Origin: a virus
Length of the DNA stretch: 34,961 nucleotides
IMG/VR virus record: IMGVR_UViG_3300030105_002171
Coordinates: 1 to 34,961 of that record
Strand: one strand, 5' to 3'
The position numbers and the translations under genes are program-made. Shown here piece by piece: positions 6,841 through 12,889 of the stretch (the stretch's first letter is position 1; every line of letters begins with the position of its first letter). The notes under the pieces are model-generated. The model worked only from the letters and a program-made list of their open reading frames with translations, searched no databases and was not told where the DNA came from.

Positions 6841-7013
6841 GATCAATATTTATCCCGCTCAATAAAGACAACAAGAGCCGATCCCATGATCAGCAAAAAC
6901 AGCGGAGAGTTTTACCTGACATTTCGTGGGCTGAGTTTATTATATCCGTGGACGGCGGCTGGCAGGCGTTTGAATCGTTCGACGATTATAAAACCTGGCT
7001 GAATCAAAAGTAA
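6837..7013 (+). CDS. Small early protein, unknown (58 aa)
   Basis: The start at 6837 overlaps the preceding stop (ATGA) and has a very strong purine-rich site (GGAGAGGAGGGGG). It is the last gene of this rightward run; the terminator follows about 30 bases later. The C-terminus (WQAFESFDDYKTWL) is aromatic and acidic. No function can be assigned. Confidence 0.6.
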   Translation: MRSIFIPLNKDNKSRSHDQQKQRRVLPDISWAEFIISVDGGWQAFESFDDYKTWLNQK

Positions 7014-7036
7014 TCAGGACGTTTACACGCCACCAT

Positions 7037-7210
7037 TCACAGCGCCGGGTTATCCCGGCGTTTTATTTTCCAGTCAGCAATCATCTCATCTACCGCCGCA
7101 GCCCCGTAATGCTTTCGCACGATGTACGCGATTGAATGTCTGCGGGCGCTATCAGGCTGTTCGAGGCATAGGGCCGTACGAGATTCTGGATCGCTAAGAT
7201 CGTAGATCAT
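7037..7210 (-). CDS. Small leftward protein next to the origin (57 aa)
   Basis: A short leftward gene starting MIYDLSDPESRTALC and ending RRDNPAL. It has an excellent Shine-Dalgarno (AAGGA, 7 bases before the ATG). Its 3' end overlaps the stem of the rightward terminator at 7043..7069, so the two transcription units converge here. A TTAGT-N4-ACTAA palindrome lies 20 bases upstream of its start, suggesting control by the same factor as the genes near 4.4 kb. The middle (HSIAYIVRKHYG) could be a helix. I do not recognise it. Confidence 0.65.
   Translation of the reverse strand: MIYDLSDPESRTALCLEQPDSARRHSIAYIVRKHYGAAAVDEMIADWKIKRRDNPAL
7043..7069 (+). terminator. Rho-independent terminator ending the first rightward early block
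   Basis: Perfect 7-bp stem CGCCGGG/CCCGGCG (7043-7049 and 7054-7060), 4-base loop, then TTTTATTTT. It stops rightward transcription before the oppositely oriented replication island. Confidence 0.85.
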
Positions 7211-7230
7211 TATTTTTCCTTGCAGCTGGG

Positions 7231-7244
7231 TTAGTGGTTACTAA
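7231..7244. promoter_or_regulatory. Operator palindrome TTAGT-N4-ACTAA upstream of the leftward 57-aa gene
   Basis: TTAGT-GGTT-ACTAA, the third perfect copy of the palindrome found in tandem at 4378-4407. It lies between the proposed origin and the 57-aa gene, close enough to its start to control it. Confidence 0.55.
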
Positions 7245-7284
7245 CATTACTGACAGCTTTTACCCATTTTTCTGTCGGTAGAAT

Positions 7285-7395
7285 GAACAGGCAAACAGGC
7301 GCAAACAGGCGTTAAATCGCCTGCTCAATTATTTATCTATGTTTATCAATAAGTTATATTTAATTTTAGGCGATTTTAGGCGATTGTAGGCGATT
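7285..7395. other. Probable replication origin with iterons and AT-rich core
   Basis: Direct repeats flank a very AT-rich stretch. On one side are AACAGGC, AAACAGGCG and CAAACAGGCG (7286-7311), with the inverted repeat CAGGCG-TTAAAT-CGCCTG (7306-7323). On the other side is TTAGGCGA repeated three times at 10-base spacing (about 7366-7395). The core (7326-7365) is almost all A and T and contains TTATC motifs that only loosely resemble DnaA boxes. The location just downstream of the O-like and P-like genes fits a lambda-type origin, although lambda has its origin inside O. The right repeats also encode the last residues of the zinc-ribbon gene. Confidence 0.6.
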
Positions 7396-7524
7396 GGCAG
7401 CGCGGCTCTTTTTTTTATATTCATCTGTCCAATGAACTCGACCGCATGCGATACAGCGCAGATAGATTCTCAATTTGTGTTGCCTGCGCGCCATTTCGAC
7501 GTTACAGCCACAATTACAATGCAT
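7366..7524 (-). CDS. Small zinc-ribbon-like protein (52 aa)
   Basis: Begins MHCNCGCNVEMARR and continues to RCIACGRVHW, giving two Cys pairs (CxC and CxxC) about 20 residues apart, as in a zinc ribbon. The start at 7524 lies 11 bases before the end of the P-like gene. An alternative ATG at 7548 would add eight residues. The C-terminal codons (RLQSPKIA) are formed by the origin repeats. It could be a DNA- or RNA-binding accessory of replication, by position only. Confidence 0.55.
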   Translation of the reverse strand: MHCNCGCNVEMARRQHKLRIYLRCIACGRVHWTDEYKKKSRAANRLQSPKIA

Positions 7525-7930
7525 TTTTAAGCTGCTCGATAACGTCATGCGCTCGTTTTTTCTGATCGTCCGATGTTTTGTGTACGAGCGTCGGGGTACT
7601 TTTGAGCTTGTACGCGGCTGCATTAAACCGTTTCGGCGGACGGCAGAGTGTACGAAATTCTGACAGATTAGGCGGAAATTTGAGATTACTATCAATCGCT
7701 TGCATGACGCCGCGCTTAATTTCATCCGCCGAGTACCCGCGTAGGCTTTCACTCCACATCTGGTTCGGCGTCACTCCAGACATGGACGCAAATGTCGGAA
7801 ACGCTTGCGTCATCGCCCGCCATAGGTGCCCCATCGTCGCTCTGTGTTTCCCACTCGGCAAGCTGTCGTTCTCCGGCTTGAGCGCTGGTTTCTCTTGATT
7901 CTGTACGAGATCTGATAACGATTTCATCAT
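7514..7930 (-). CDS. P-like replication protein (probable helicase loader)
   Basis: A 138-residue protein with the layout of lambda P-like or DnaC-loader-type proteins: LWRAMTQAFPTF (36-47), PNQMWSESLRGYSADEIKRG and a PPNLSEFRTLC motif near residue 90. Such proteins recruit host DnaB helicase to the origin complex. The start at 7930 has a strong site (AAGGA, 8 bases upstream), which makes its 182-base overlap with the O-like gene likely to be real. It lies immediately beside the proposed origin. The role is by family resemblance and gene order. Confidence 0.65.
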   Translation of the reverse strand: MMKSLSDLVQNQEKPALKPENDSLPSGKHRATMGHLWRAMTQAFPTFASMSGVTPNQMWSESLRGYSADEIKRGVMQAIDSNLKFPPNLSEFRTLCRPPKRFNAAAYKLKSTPTLVHKTSDDQKKRAHDVIEQLKNAL

Positions 7931-8537
7931 TGTACTTTTCCTTATTTAGGTACGAGCTCGGAAGTGGGATGTATTGCTGATCACCAGAATATTGAGCATC
8001 CTTCGCGATCTGATTTCTCAAAGTATCGATCAAACTGTCCGCGTTTTTATCACAACCCTGCTTTGTCCACGCGGCCAGCGCCTTTTTTTTGTCTTGCTTG
8101 CGCGGGTACAGCTTCCACCAAACGTCAAACAATGCGTCGTCTTGAACAATAGTATTATTGACGTATATATTTGACGGATCATCATTATAATGAGTGTCAT
8201 CATGACACCCCGCAACGGCCACGATGTCACCCTGACTGGGTGACAATACATCAGGCTGGGCAATGATCTCGCTGTTGAGATCTAAAAAATAATGACTGCT
8301 TGCTTGCTGTCCGAACGTCCCGCGACGCTTCTCAATCGTCAGGAAAGCGCCATCGAGACGCGCCAGACAGCGCCTAATCGCCCGAACACTAAGCAACGTT
8401 AGCTCAGCTATCGTTCCGACGTGCGGCCAACAAAATCCGTCCTGATCGGCATAGTTTGCCAGCACCACCAAAACGAACTTATCGCTCGACTTCGCGGTTT
8501 TGCAACCGAGCGCCCAACTGATCGCTTGAACACTCAT
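7749..8537 (-). CDS. O-like replication initiator with N-terminal winged helix
   Basis: A 262-residue protein. Residues 1-90 (SWALGCKTAKSSDKFVLVVLANYAD, WPHVGTIAELTLLSVRAIRRCL) form the helix-turn-helix domain (HTH_36 type) typical of phage replication initiators. A second helical part (ALFDVWWKLYPRKQDKKKALAAW, about 136-158) is also common in this group. It probably binds the repeats near 7.3 kb and recruits the P-like protein. The start overlaps the HTH regulator stop (ATGA). The last 60 codons share DNA with the P-like gene in another frame and are acidic and low in recognisable structure. Confidence 0.75.
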   Translation of the reverse strand: MSVQAISWALGCKTAKSSDKFVLVVLANYADQDGFCWPHVGTIAELTLLSVRAIRRCLARLDGAFLTIEKRRGTFGQQASSHYFLDLNSEIIAQPDVLSPSQGDIVAVAGCHDDTHYNDDPSNIYVNNTIVQDDALFDVWWKLYPRKQDKKKALAAWTKQGCDKNADSLIDTLRNQIAKDAQYSGDQQYIPLPSSYLNKEKYNDEIVIRSRTESRETSAQAGERQLAEWETQSDDGAPMAGDDASVSDICVHVWSDAEPDVE

Positions 8538-8749
8538 CGTTGAAACTCCCGCTGCTTATCTAAATGCTCAAAATACGCATCGAGTACCTCGACTGTGCGA
8601 ACGCCTGGGTTCTTCACGACGCGCAGAGTGATTTTCTGCAACGAGCGATAACTGATCCCGGTTGCGTCGGCAACGTCAGGAAGCCTACCTTTGCAGCTGT
8701 CTAAATTCTCTAGCACTGCGTCGAACATACTTGCTTTTTTGTGGGCCAT
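8534..8749 (-). CDS. Cro/XRE-like helix-turn-helix regulator (71 aa)
   Basis: A 71-residue DNA-binding protein. LPDVADATGISYRSLQKI is a helix-turn-helix with the turn at GIS, followed by KNPGVRTVEVLDAYFE, which resembles the dimer or second half of small phage repressors. It starts at 8749 with GGAG upstream and is the first gene of the leftward replication island, facing the rightward promoter at 8817 across a shared control region. It is the best candidate to bind ACCCG-N4-CGGGT or TTAGT-N4-ACTAA, but that pairing is inference. Confidence 0.75.
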   Translation of the reverse strand: MAHKKASMFDAVLENLDSCKGRLPDVADATGISYRSLQKITLRVVKNPGVRTVEVLDAYFEHLDKQREFQR

Positions 8750-8816
8750 AATTCATCTCCTTTGTTCCGACACGGTAAACTATTTTTAGGGTATCGGCAA
8801 GCGCTGCATTAAGTGC
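8750..8816 (-). promoter_or_regulatory. Leftward control region of the replication island
   Basis: Non-coding region upstream of the HTH regulator. The regulator start has a GGAG site. A leftward promoter must lie here. The best I see is TTGCCG (8800..8795) with a poor -10 (TACCGT, 8777..8772) at 17 bases. Its spacer starts ATACCC, recalling the half-site of the operator in the facing promoter. Confidence 0.4.
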
Positions 8817-8845
8817 TTGTGTCTACCCGCAAACGGGTGTAATCT
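8817..8845 (+). promoter_or_regulatory. Rightward promoter of the recombination operon with embedded operator
   Basis: TTGTGT (8817-8822), a 17-base spacer and TAATCT (8840-8845), about 30 bases before the first gene at 8876. The spacer holds ACCCG-CAAA-CGGGT (8825-8838), the same perfect palindrome at the same position as in the promoter at 3722..3750. The region is divergent from the HTH regulator gene, a classic setting for control by that protein. Confidence 0.7.
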
Positions 8846-8875
8846 TCAGACTCAAAGCAAAAACAAGGGAGCAGA

Positions 8876-9004
8876 ATGATAAAGCGAGACTACAAATACC
8901 TGGCGGAAGAATCGCCGAAATCAGAGATCAGTGAAGGTTTCGCAGCGTTTTTATTGTGCTGCGTTTTCATATTAATATCCATCGACTGGGAGATGACGCT
9001 ATGA
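8876..9004 (+). CDS. Small single-pass membrane protein (42 aa)
   Basis: Starts with ATG at 8876 after GGGAG and ends in an ATGA overlap with the next gene. The first 20 residues are charged and the rest is a hydrophobic helix (FAAFLLCCVFILIS) that should span the membrane once. It is the first gene of the recombination operon, so it is made early. The function is unknown; a membrane-acting early phage protein is a reasonable guess only. Confidence 0.6.
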   Translation: MIKRDYKYLAEESPKSEISEGFAAFLLCCVFILISIDWEMTL

Positions 9005-9243
9005 CAATCAGATACATCACAATGAACAAAGTTACCGAGGGCGGATTGTGGTACGACGATACGCATCTCACTCCGGAGGAAGCGATAGCCACACTTTTTC
9101 AGCAGGGCATTGACTATCCCGGCTCTATTACTAAAATTTTGAAGTGTGAAAATAATTTTTTTACCGACATCACGGACAAAATCGGCGAAGAATCTGAGTC
9201 GTCTTTACTCGATCAAATGGTGGAGGGAGCGAACAATGCTTGA
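9001..9243 (+). CDS. Early protein, unknown (80 aa)
   Basis: I chose the ATG at 9001 because it overlaps the preceding stop and follows GGGAG. The sequence (MTIRYITMNKVTEGGLWYDD, then LTPEEAIATLFQQG) suggests a small mixed fold with an acidic C-terminal helix. No family recognised. It overlaps the next gene by 8 bases. Confidence 0.65.
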   Translation: MTIRYITMNKVTEGGLWYDDTHLTPEEAIATLFQQGIDYPGSITKILKCENNFFTDITDKIGEESESSLLDQMVEGANNA

Positions 9244-9421
9244 TCATCTGCTCGACGAAGACGAGGCCGTTTACACGGCGTCAGATCAGGCGCTCGAAGC
9301 GGCGGGCGAAGCTTATACCTTTCTGCGCCAGCGTCGGGGCGAGCTCGCTCCCGATGTGGTGGAGCAGATCCAGAGGCTAATGTACGCAATCGATGAATTG
9401 CTTGAAGGAGAGAATCAATGA
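9236..9421 (+). CDS. Small acidic helical protein (61 aa)
   Basis: Starts at 9236 with a good site (GGAGGGAG). It is strongly acidic and helical (LLDEDEAVYTASDQALEAAGEAYTFL and later VVEQIQRLMYAIDELL, described here in parts). It contains one copy of the recurring CGTTTACACG motif (9268-9277). The ATGA overlap with the ERF gene suggests coupled translation with recombination genes. Function unknown. Confidence 0.6.
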   Translation: MLDHLLDEDEAVYTASDQALEAAGEAYTFLRQRRGELAPDVVEQIQRLMYAIDELLEGENQ

Positions 9422-9879
9422 CAGATGAAATACAACCAGCCCAGGTTAAAGCGCCGCCCGTAAAGCTCTACGCGGCAATGGCGAAGGCTCGCAGTGAAAT
9501 GAAAGCGCCGAAGCTCGATGGCACTAACCCACACTTTAAGAGCAAATATGTGACGCTCGCCGGACTGCTGGAGGCTGTAATGCCTGCGCTGTCGGCGAAC
9601 GGCATCCACATTTGGCAAGCGCCTGTCGATGACTGTCTGCTAACCGTGGTGACGCATGAATCGGGCGAGTCGGTGGAGTATCGGAGCAAAATGCCAGCGC
9701 CGAAGGACGCGCAGCAGTTGGGCAGTTTTTTAACCTACCTCCGCCGGTACACGATCTCAGGCCTGATTGGCATCGCTGGGGATATTGACGACGATGCTGA
9801 GGCCGCTATGCCGTCCCGTTCGAACCGTGGCGGGCAACCGAAAGTCGTGGTTCATTCCTCGGCAAGGGATGAGTTGTGA
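9418..9879 (+). CDS. erf: ERF-family single-strand annealing protein
   Basis: A 153-residue protein with the hallmarks of the ERF family. LYAAMAKARSEMKAPKLDG is followed by NPHFKSKYVTLAGLLEAV, then THESGESVEYRSK, then QQLGSFLTYLRRYTISGLIGIAGDIDDDAE. ERF proteins form rings that anneal complementary single strands during phage recombination and circularisation. The partner exonuclease is the next gene, which it overlaps. It is on the short side for the family but has the full core. Confidence 0.92.
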   Translation: MTDEIQPAQVKAPPVKLYAAMAKARSEMKAPKLDGTNPHFKSKYVTLAGLLEAVMPALSANGIHIWQAPVDDCLLTVVTHESGESVEYRSKMPAPKDAQQLGSFLTYLRRYTISGLIGIAGDIDDDAEAAMPSRSNRGGQPKVVVHSSARDEL

Positions 9880-10772
9880 TGGCGGCGGAAACCGTGGAGA
9901 TGGAGCAGGGATCGGATGAATGGCTCGATCTACGGCGAAAGATGCGCACGGCATCGGAAACCGCGACGGTAATGGGGTGTAATCCATACCAAACGCCGCT
10001 ACAACTGGCGCGGCAGAAGCGCCAGCTCGATCCGCCAACTAAAAAAACGTATGCGATGGAGTTTGGTTTGGCGAACGAAGCAGCGGTGCGTAAAGCGGCG
10101 AGCGAATATTTGGCTTCGGATGATAGCGATTATGAGCCTGTGGTGCTGCAAGACGGAAATTACCTAGCCTCATTAGATGGCAGGCTGGGCGAACGAAGCA
10201 GATGGAGCGGTGATTCGATCATGGAGATAAAATGCCCGTCGAGCTCTAGATCGGGCGCATTGCAAAATGCAGTTTACGAGCCGCACTGGTGGCAAATGCA
10301 ACACCAGCTAATGGTGAGCGGGGCGAAGCGATGTCATTACGTTGTGCGACATCCTGATGACGGCGAACTGATTTTCAAAATTGTACTGCCTGATCTAGAT
10401 GCTTTTGCGGAATTACGCAAAGCGTGGGATACGTTTTGGCGGGAGTATATGGAATGCGATGAGGCGGACTTGATAGAGTGCGCTCCGATTTCAGATGATT
10501 TGATGCCGCTGGTTTCCGATTTTCATGCCGCTGTCGATGCGAAGCGTGTGGCCGAGGCGCGACACAAGGCTGCGCGGGCCGCGCTTCTGGCAGAATTGCC
10601 TGCTGAAACAGCAGCCGGCCACGGCCTGAGAGTCGTCAAATACGAGCGAGAAGGGAGTATCGACTGGGCTAAATACCAAGCTGATTATCCGGACATGGAT
10701 TTTACGAAATACCGAAAAGCAACTACACAACAAACCCGATTCATTGATCAACGAGGAAACGAAGATGCCTGA
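9879..10772 (+). CDS. YqaJ-like (lambda-type) recombination exonuclease
   Basis: A 297-residue PD-(D/E)XK exonuclease. QGSDEWLDLRRKMRTASE near the start and GCNPYQTPLQL are the usual YqaJ entry motifs. The catalytic residues are E67 (GLANE), D100 (ASLDGRLG) and E116-x-K118 (MEIKCPSSS), followed by the MQHQLMVSGAKRCHYV helix. It would degrade one strand from DNA ends and hand the other to ERF. The preferred start is ATG at 9879, overlapping the erf stop; a GTG at 9876 is one codon earlier. Confidence 0.92.
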   Translation: MAAETVEMEQGSDEWLDLRRKMRTASETATVMGCNPYQTPLQLARQKRQLDPPTKKTYAMEFGLANEAAVRKAASEYLASDDSDYEPVVLQDGNYLASLDGRLGERSRWSGDSIMEIKCPSSSRSGALQNAVYEPHWWQMQHQLMVSGAKRCHYVVRHPDDGELIFKIVLPDLDAFAELRKAWDTFWREYMECDEADLIECAPISDDLMPLVSDFHAAVDAKRVAEARHKAARAALLAELPAETAAGHGLRVVKYEREGSIDWAKYQADYPDMDFTKYRKATTQQTRFIDQRGNEDA

Positions 10773-11028
10773 ATATGACAACACAAACCGAGGCGCGATC
10801 TGGAAAAATGATCGCAAAACCACCGAAACGCAACCGGATTACACCGGCACGATCAATATTGAGGGCGTTGACTACTGGCTGAACGGCTGGCGCAGTCCAG
10901 AAGGCGCGAGCGACAGAGCGCCCGTGTTGAAGTTTTCTGTTGCACCAAAAGAAGCGCCTAAGCCGATCCCAGCGGCTGAAAACAATGAACTGTCCAACTC
11001 CGGTTTTGACGATGACATCCCGTTTTAG
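10765..11028 (+). CDS. SSB-like small protein with acidic DDDIPF tail
   Basis: An 87-residue protein: MPEYDNTNRGAIWKND, TGTINIEGVDYWLNGW, and a C-terminus GFDDDIPF. The tail matches the acidic tip by which bacterial SSB recruits partners. The body is shorter than an SSB OB-fold but has a beta-rich pattern. It lies in the operon directly after the exonuclease, with AGGA before its ATG. I read it as a single-strand-binding helper or SSB mimic of the recombination set. Confidence 0.6.
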   Translation: MPEYDNTNRGAIWKNDRKTTETQPDYTGTINIEGVDYWLNGWRSPEGASDRAPVLKFSVAPKEAPKPIPAAENNELSNSGFDDDIPF

Positions 11029-11331
11029 ATGACTGCTCAAAAGCCTGTCGGCAAAACTACGCTTCGATCTAAGATCGCTCACTACTGCGATTTAGTGATG
11101 GCCCGCACTAATTGGGGGCGAGTTAAAAAGAAAGCGCTCAAAAGAAACGAGGCCCAGGCGAGAAAAGTGTCTCGCGGCCTCAGCTTGACGAAAGCGCAAA
11201 TTAAAAAGGCCCAGGCTTTAGCTGCCGAAGGATGGACGAACGAGAGACTGCATAAGCATTTTCGCGTTGGACGTGGGCAAATCGCAAAACACTGCAAGGG
11301 AATAAAGCGCGGACATCGCGACGGGAGATGA
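11029..11331 (+). CDS. Basic protein with resolvase-type helix-turn-helix
   Basis: A 100-residue, very basic protein. The C-terminal half has LTKAQIKKAQALAAEGW, then ERLHKHFRVGRGQIAKHC, resembling the HTH_7 or Hin-recombinase DNA-binding domain without a catalytic domain. The ATG follows the previous stop directly (TAGATG). It probably binds DNA and may be a late regulator of this operon. No target is visible. Confidence 0.6.
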   Translation: MTAQKPVGKTTLRSKIAHYCDLVMARTNWGRVKKKALKRNEAQARKVSRGLSLTKAQIKKAQALAAEGWTNERLHKHFRVGRGQIAKHCKGIKRGHRDGR

Positions 11332-11336
11332 TAGTT

Positions 11337-11639
11337 ATGGGGGTACTAAAAAGCTGGTTGGCAAAAAAACAATGGCTTAAACTAACGCACAAAATCGAGA
11401 AATTAGAACGCGAGCTTTCCGCTATTAAACAAATCGGAGTAGACAGATACTTAAAAGGCGAATGGCATCAAGAATCATTCTCAGCAGGATGCGACTCAGG
11501 TATTTATATGCACAACGAGGCACTAGAAAGAGAGCAGAAGCTGGAGCGTGAGCGCGATGACTGGCGGGCAGCATACGAGCGGCTGGCTGCAAAGTTAACC
11601 CCAGATCCGGCAAACGAGGGAGATAGAGTTGGGCAATAA
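11337..11639 (+). CDS. Coiled-coil protein, unknown (100 aa)
   Basis: Two coiled-coil stretches (LTHKIEKLERELSAIKQI and LEREQKLERERDDWRAAYER) flank a short central segment. I chose ATG 11337 because GGGAG lies nine bases upstream; an in-frame ATG at 11328 overlaps the previous stop but sits right on that site. The end overlaps the nuclease start by 11 bases. No function can be named. Confidence 0.6.
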   Translation: MGVLKSWLAKKQWLKLTHKIEKLERELSAIKQIGVDRYLKGEWHQESFSAGCDSGIYMHNEALEREQKLERERDDWRAAYERLAAKLTPDPANEGDRVGQ

Positions 11640-11937
11640 ACGAGTCGATGCAAATCAAGTCGAGTTAGTCGCGCTATACCGTAAGCTGGGGTGCAGTGTC
11701 GTATCTCTGGCGCCGGTTGGTGCAGGGGTGCCGGATCTGTTGATCGGCTGTAATGCGATAACCGATCTAGCCGAAGTAAAAGACGGCAACAAGCCGCCAA
11801 GCGCCCAGAAGCTCACGCCGGATCAAGTCCGGTGGCATGAGAAATGGGAGGGATCAGTGAGAGTCATTAATTGCACAGACGACGTGATCCAACACGTTGC
11901 GCAGCTTAGAGGGCAACGGCGGATCTACGGTGGCTAA
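11629..11937 (+). CDS. VRR-NUC/Holliday-junction-type PD-(D/E)XK nuclease
   Basis: A 102-residue nuclease: GAGVPDLLIG gives D36, and LAEVKDGNKPPSAQKLTPDQ gives E49-x-K51, the core of VRR-NUC or Hjc-like enzymes. KLTPDQVRWHEKW follows as in relatives. Phages use such enzymes on branched DNA during recombination and before packaging. It starts with the rare codon TTG (11629) supported by GAGGGAG seven bases upstream; no ATG is available nearby. Confidence 0.8.
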   Translation: MGNKRVDANQVELVALYRKLGCSVVSLAPVGAGVPDLLIGCNAITDLAEVKDGNKPPSAQKLTPDQVRWHEKWEGSVRVINCTDDVIQHVAQLRGQRRIYGG

Positions 11938-12037
11938 AATAATCATCGAGCTGGATACGAACGAAGATCGGAAACTCATCGAACTCATCGAGAGGCTAAT
12001 TGAATTATTGGAAAAAGTGGGACAGGCCGATCAGTGA
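11930..12037 (+). CDS. Possible 35-aa helical peptide, GTG start
   Basis: GTG at 11930 overlaps the end of the nuclease gene and opens a 35-codon frame (MAKIIIELDTNEDRKLIELI, then ERLIELLEKVG). The leucine pattern is a good amphipathic helix or coiled coil, unusual for random sequence. The stop lies in the loop of the hairpin 12019..12050. The site GGCGGAT upstream is only fair. Confidence 0.45.
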   Translation: MAKIIIELDTNEDRKLIELIERLIELLEKVGQADQ

Positions 12038-12050
12038 AGCGGCCTGTCCC
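12019..12050 (+). terminator. Perfect 10-bp hairpin after the recombination operon
   Basis: GGGACAGGCC and GGCCTGTCCC enclose a 12-base loop. There is no T-run afterwards (TATATCTCGG), so it is not a classic intrinsic terminator. It may be a 3' stabiliser, a processing site or a factor-dependent stop. Confidence 0.5.
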
Positions 12051-12199
12051 TATATCTCGGGCTACAACAAACGAGACATAACACCGTCCTTGGGAGCAAA
12101 AAGGGGATCGGGTGTGATACGATTCTGCGCTATACGCAAAATGAATACAAGGGGAGAATAAGAGGGTGTTATTCCTCCCCTAGATAAAGGACGAATATT
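12051..12199 (+). promoter_or_regulatory. Non-coding region before the holin, with a second hairpin
   Basis: No gene is visible. A GGGCTACAACAAA sequence at about 12059 resembles the leader shared by four early genes but has no ATG behind it. TTGGGA with a weak TGTGAT 17 bases later is a poor promoter candidate near 12089-12117. The hairpin GGGGAG-AATAA / TTATT-C-CTCCCC (12151-12180) ends 19 bases before the holin ATG and would place the ribosome site (AAAGGACG) just outside the stem. Confidence 0.45.
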
Positions 12200-12604
12200 A
12201 TGCTGCCAATAATTAGCACTTTAATGCCGATAGTCACTGACGTGATCGGGCGATTCCTGCCAGAAGATCCACAGAAACGCGCCGAGGCGGAGCGCGAAAT
12301 CAACGCGGCGCTGGCGGAAAATCTCGCCAAAATCGATCTCGCTCAAATCGAAGTCAATAAAGTCGAAGCAGCCTCGCGCTCGCTATTTGTATCCGGCTGG
12401 CGTCCATGCGTCGGCTGGGTATGCGCTGCGGCACTGGCTTACACTTACGTTTTGCAGCCAATGTTTATCTTTATTCTGGCGCAAACCGGACACCTGGTTG
12501 AGATGCCAGCGCTCGACATTGCGGGCCTTATGCCGATTTTGATGGGCCTGCTGGGATTGGGTGGTTTGCGTAGCTACGAGAAAGTCAAAGGCGTGGCGAA
12601 ATAA
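12200..12604 (+). CDS. Holin, GTA 3TM family
   Basis: A 134-residue membrane protein. The N-terminal half is a charged amphipathic helix (LPEDPQKRAEAEREINAALA). It is followed by SLFVSGWRPCVGWVCAAALAYTY, a second hydrophobic stretch (MFIFILAQTG) and LMPILMGLLGLGGLRSYEKVKG, the signature of the GTA_holin_3TM family. These proteins are thought to open the inner membrane for the endolysin. It is encoded on the rightward strand, away from the endolysin and the second holin-like gene on the other strand. Confidence 0.85.
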   Translation: MLPIISTLMPIVTDVIGRFLPEDPQKRAEAEREINAALAENLAKIDLAQIEVNKVEAASRSLFVSGWRPCVGWVCAAALAYTYVLQPMFIFILAQTGHLVEMPALDIAGLMPILMGLLGLGGLRSYEKVKGVAK

Positions 12605-12613
12605 TTCATAACC

Positions 12614-12889
12614 ATGAAAGAATTATCCCTTTTTTCTGGGGCAGGCGGCGGATTACTCGGCACTAAATTACTAGGATGGGAGCACTGTGGGTATGTCGAG
12701 TTCAATGATTACTGTCAGCGCGTTATCGCTCAAAGAATCGACGATGGGTTCCTCGATGAAGCGCCCATCTTCAGCGATATCAAAGCATTCATCAGTATAG
12801 ATGGCATAGACAATTTAACCACCGATCAAAAAGCCGAGGAGCTTGAAAACGCTGGCCTGATAGAGTTTTACAGAAATAGATTCAAATGA
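12614..12889 (+). CDS. Truncated C5-cytosine methyltransferase (N-terminal part only)
   Basis: A 91-residue protein starting MKELSLFSGAGGGLLGTKLLG, motif I of DNA C5-methyltransferases (SAM binding), followed by YVEFNDYCQRVIAQRI (motif II region) and EAPIFSDIKAF (motif III region). It stops before the catalytic PCQ loop (motif IV), and no other frame downstream continues the enzyme. The last 30 residues (LTTDQKAEELENAGLIEFYR) are unlike the family. It cannot methylate DNA alone. It may be a remnant, a subunit, or a decoy. The Shine-Dalgarno is missing, so translation may depend on coupling to the holin 10 bases upstream. Confidence 0.75.
   Translation: MKELSLFSGAGGGLLGTKLLGWEHCGYVEFNDYCQRVIAQRIDDGFLDEAPIFSDIKAFISIDGIDNLTTDQKAEELENAGLIEFYRNRFK

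Noticed and set aside
12089-12117. Promoter before the holin gene
   Set aside because: TTGGGA and TGTGAT at 17 bases are too weak to call as a promoter; mentioned only as a candidate in the regional entry.
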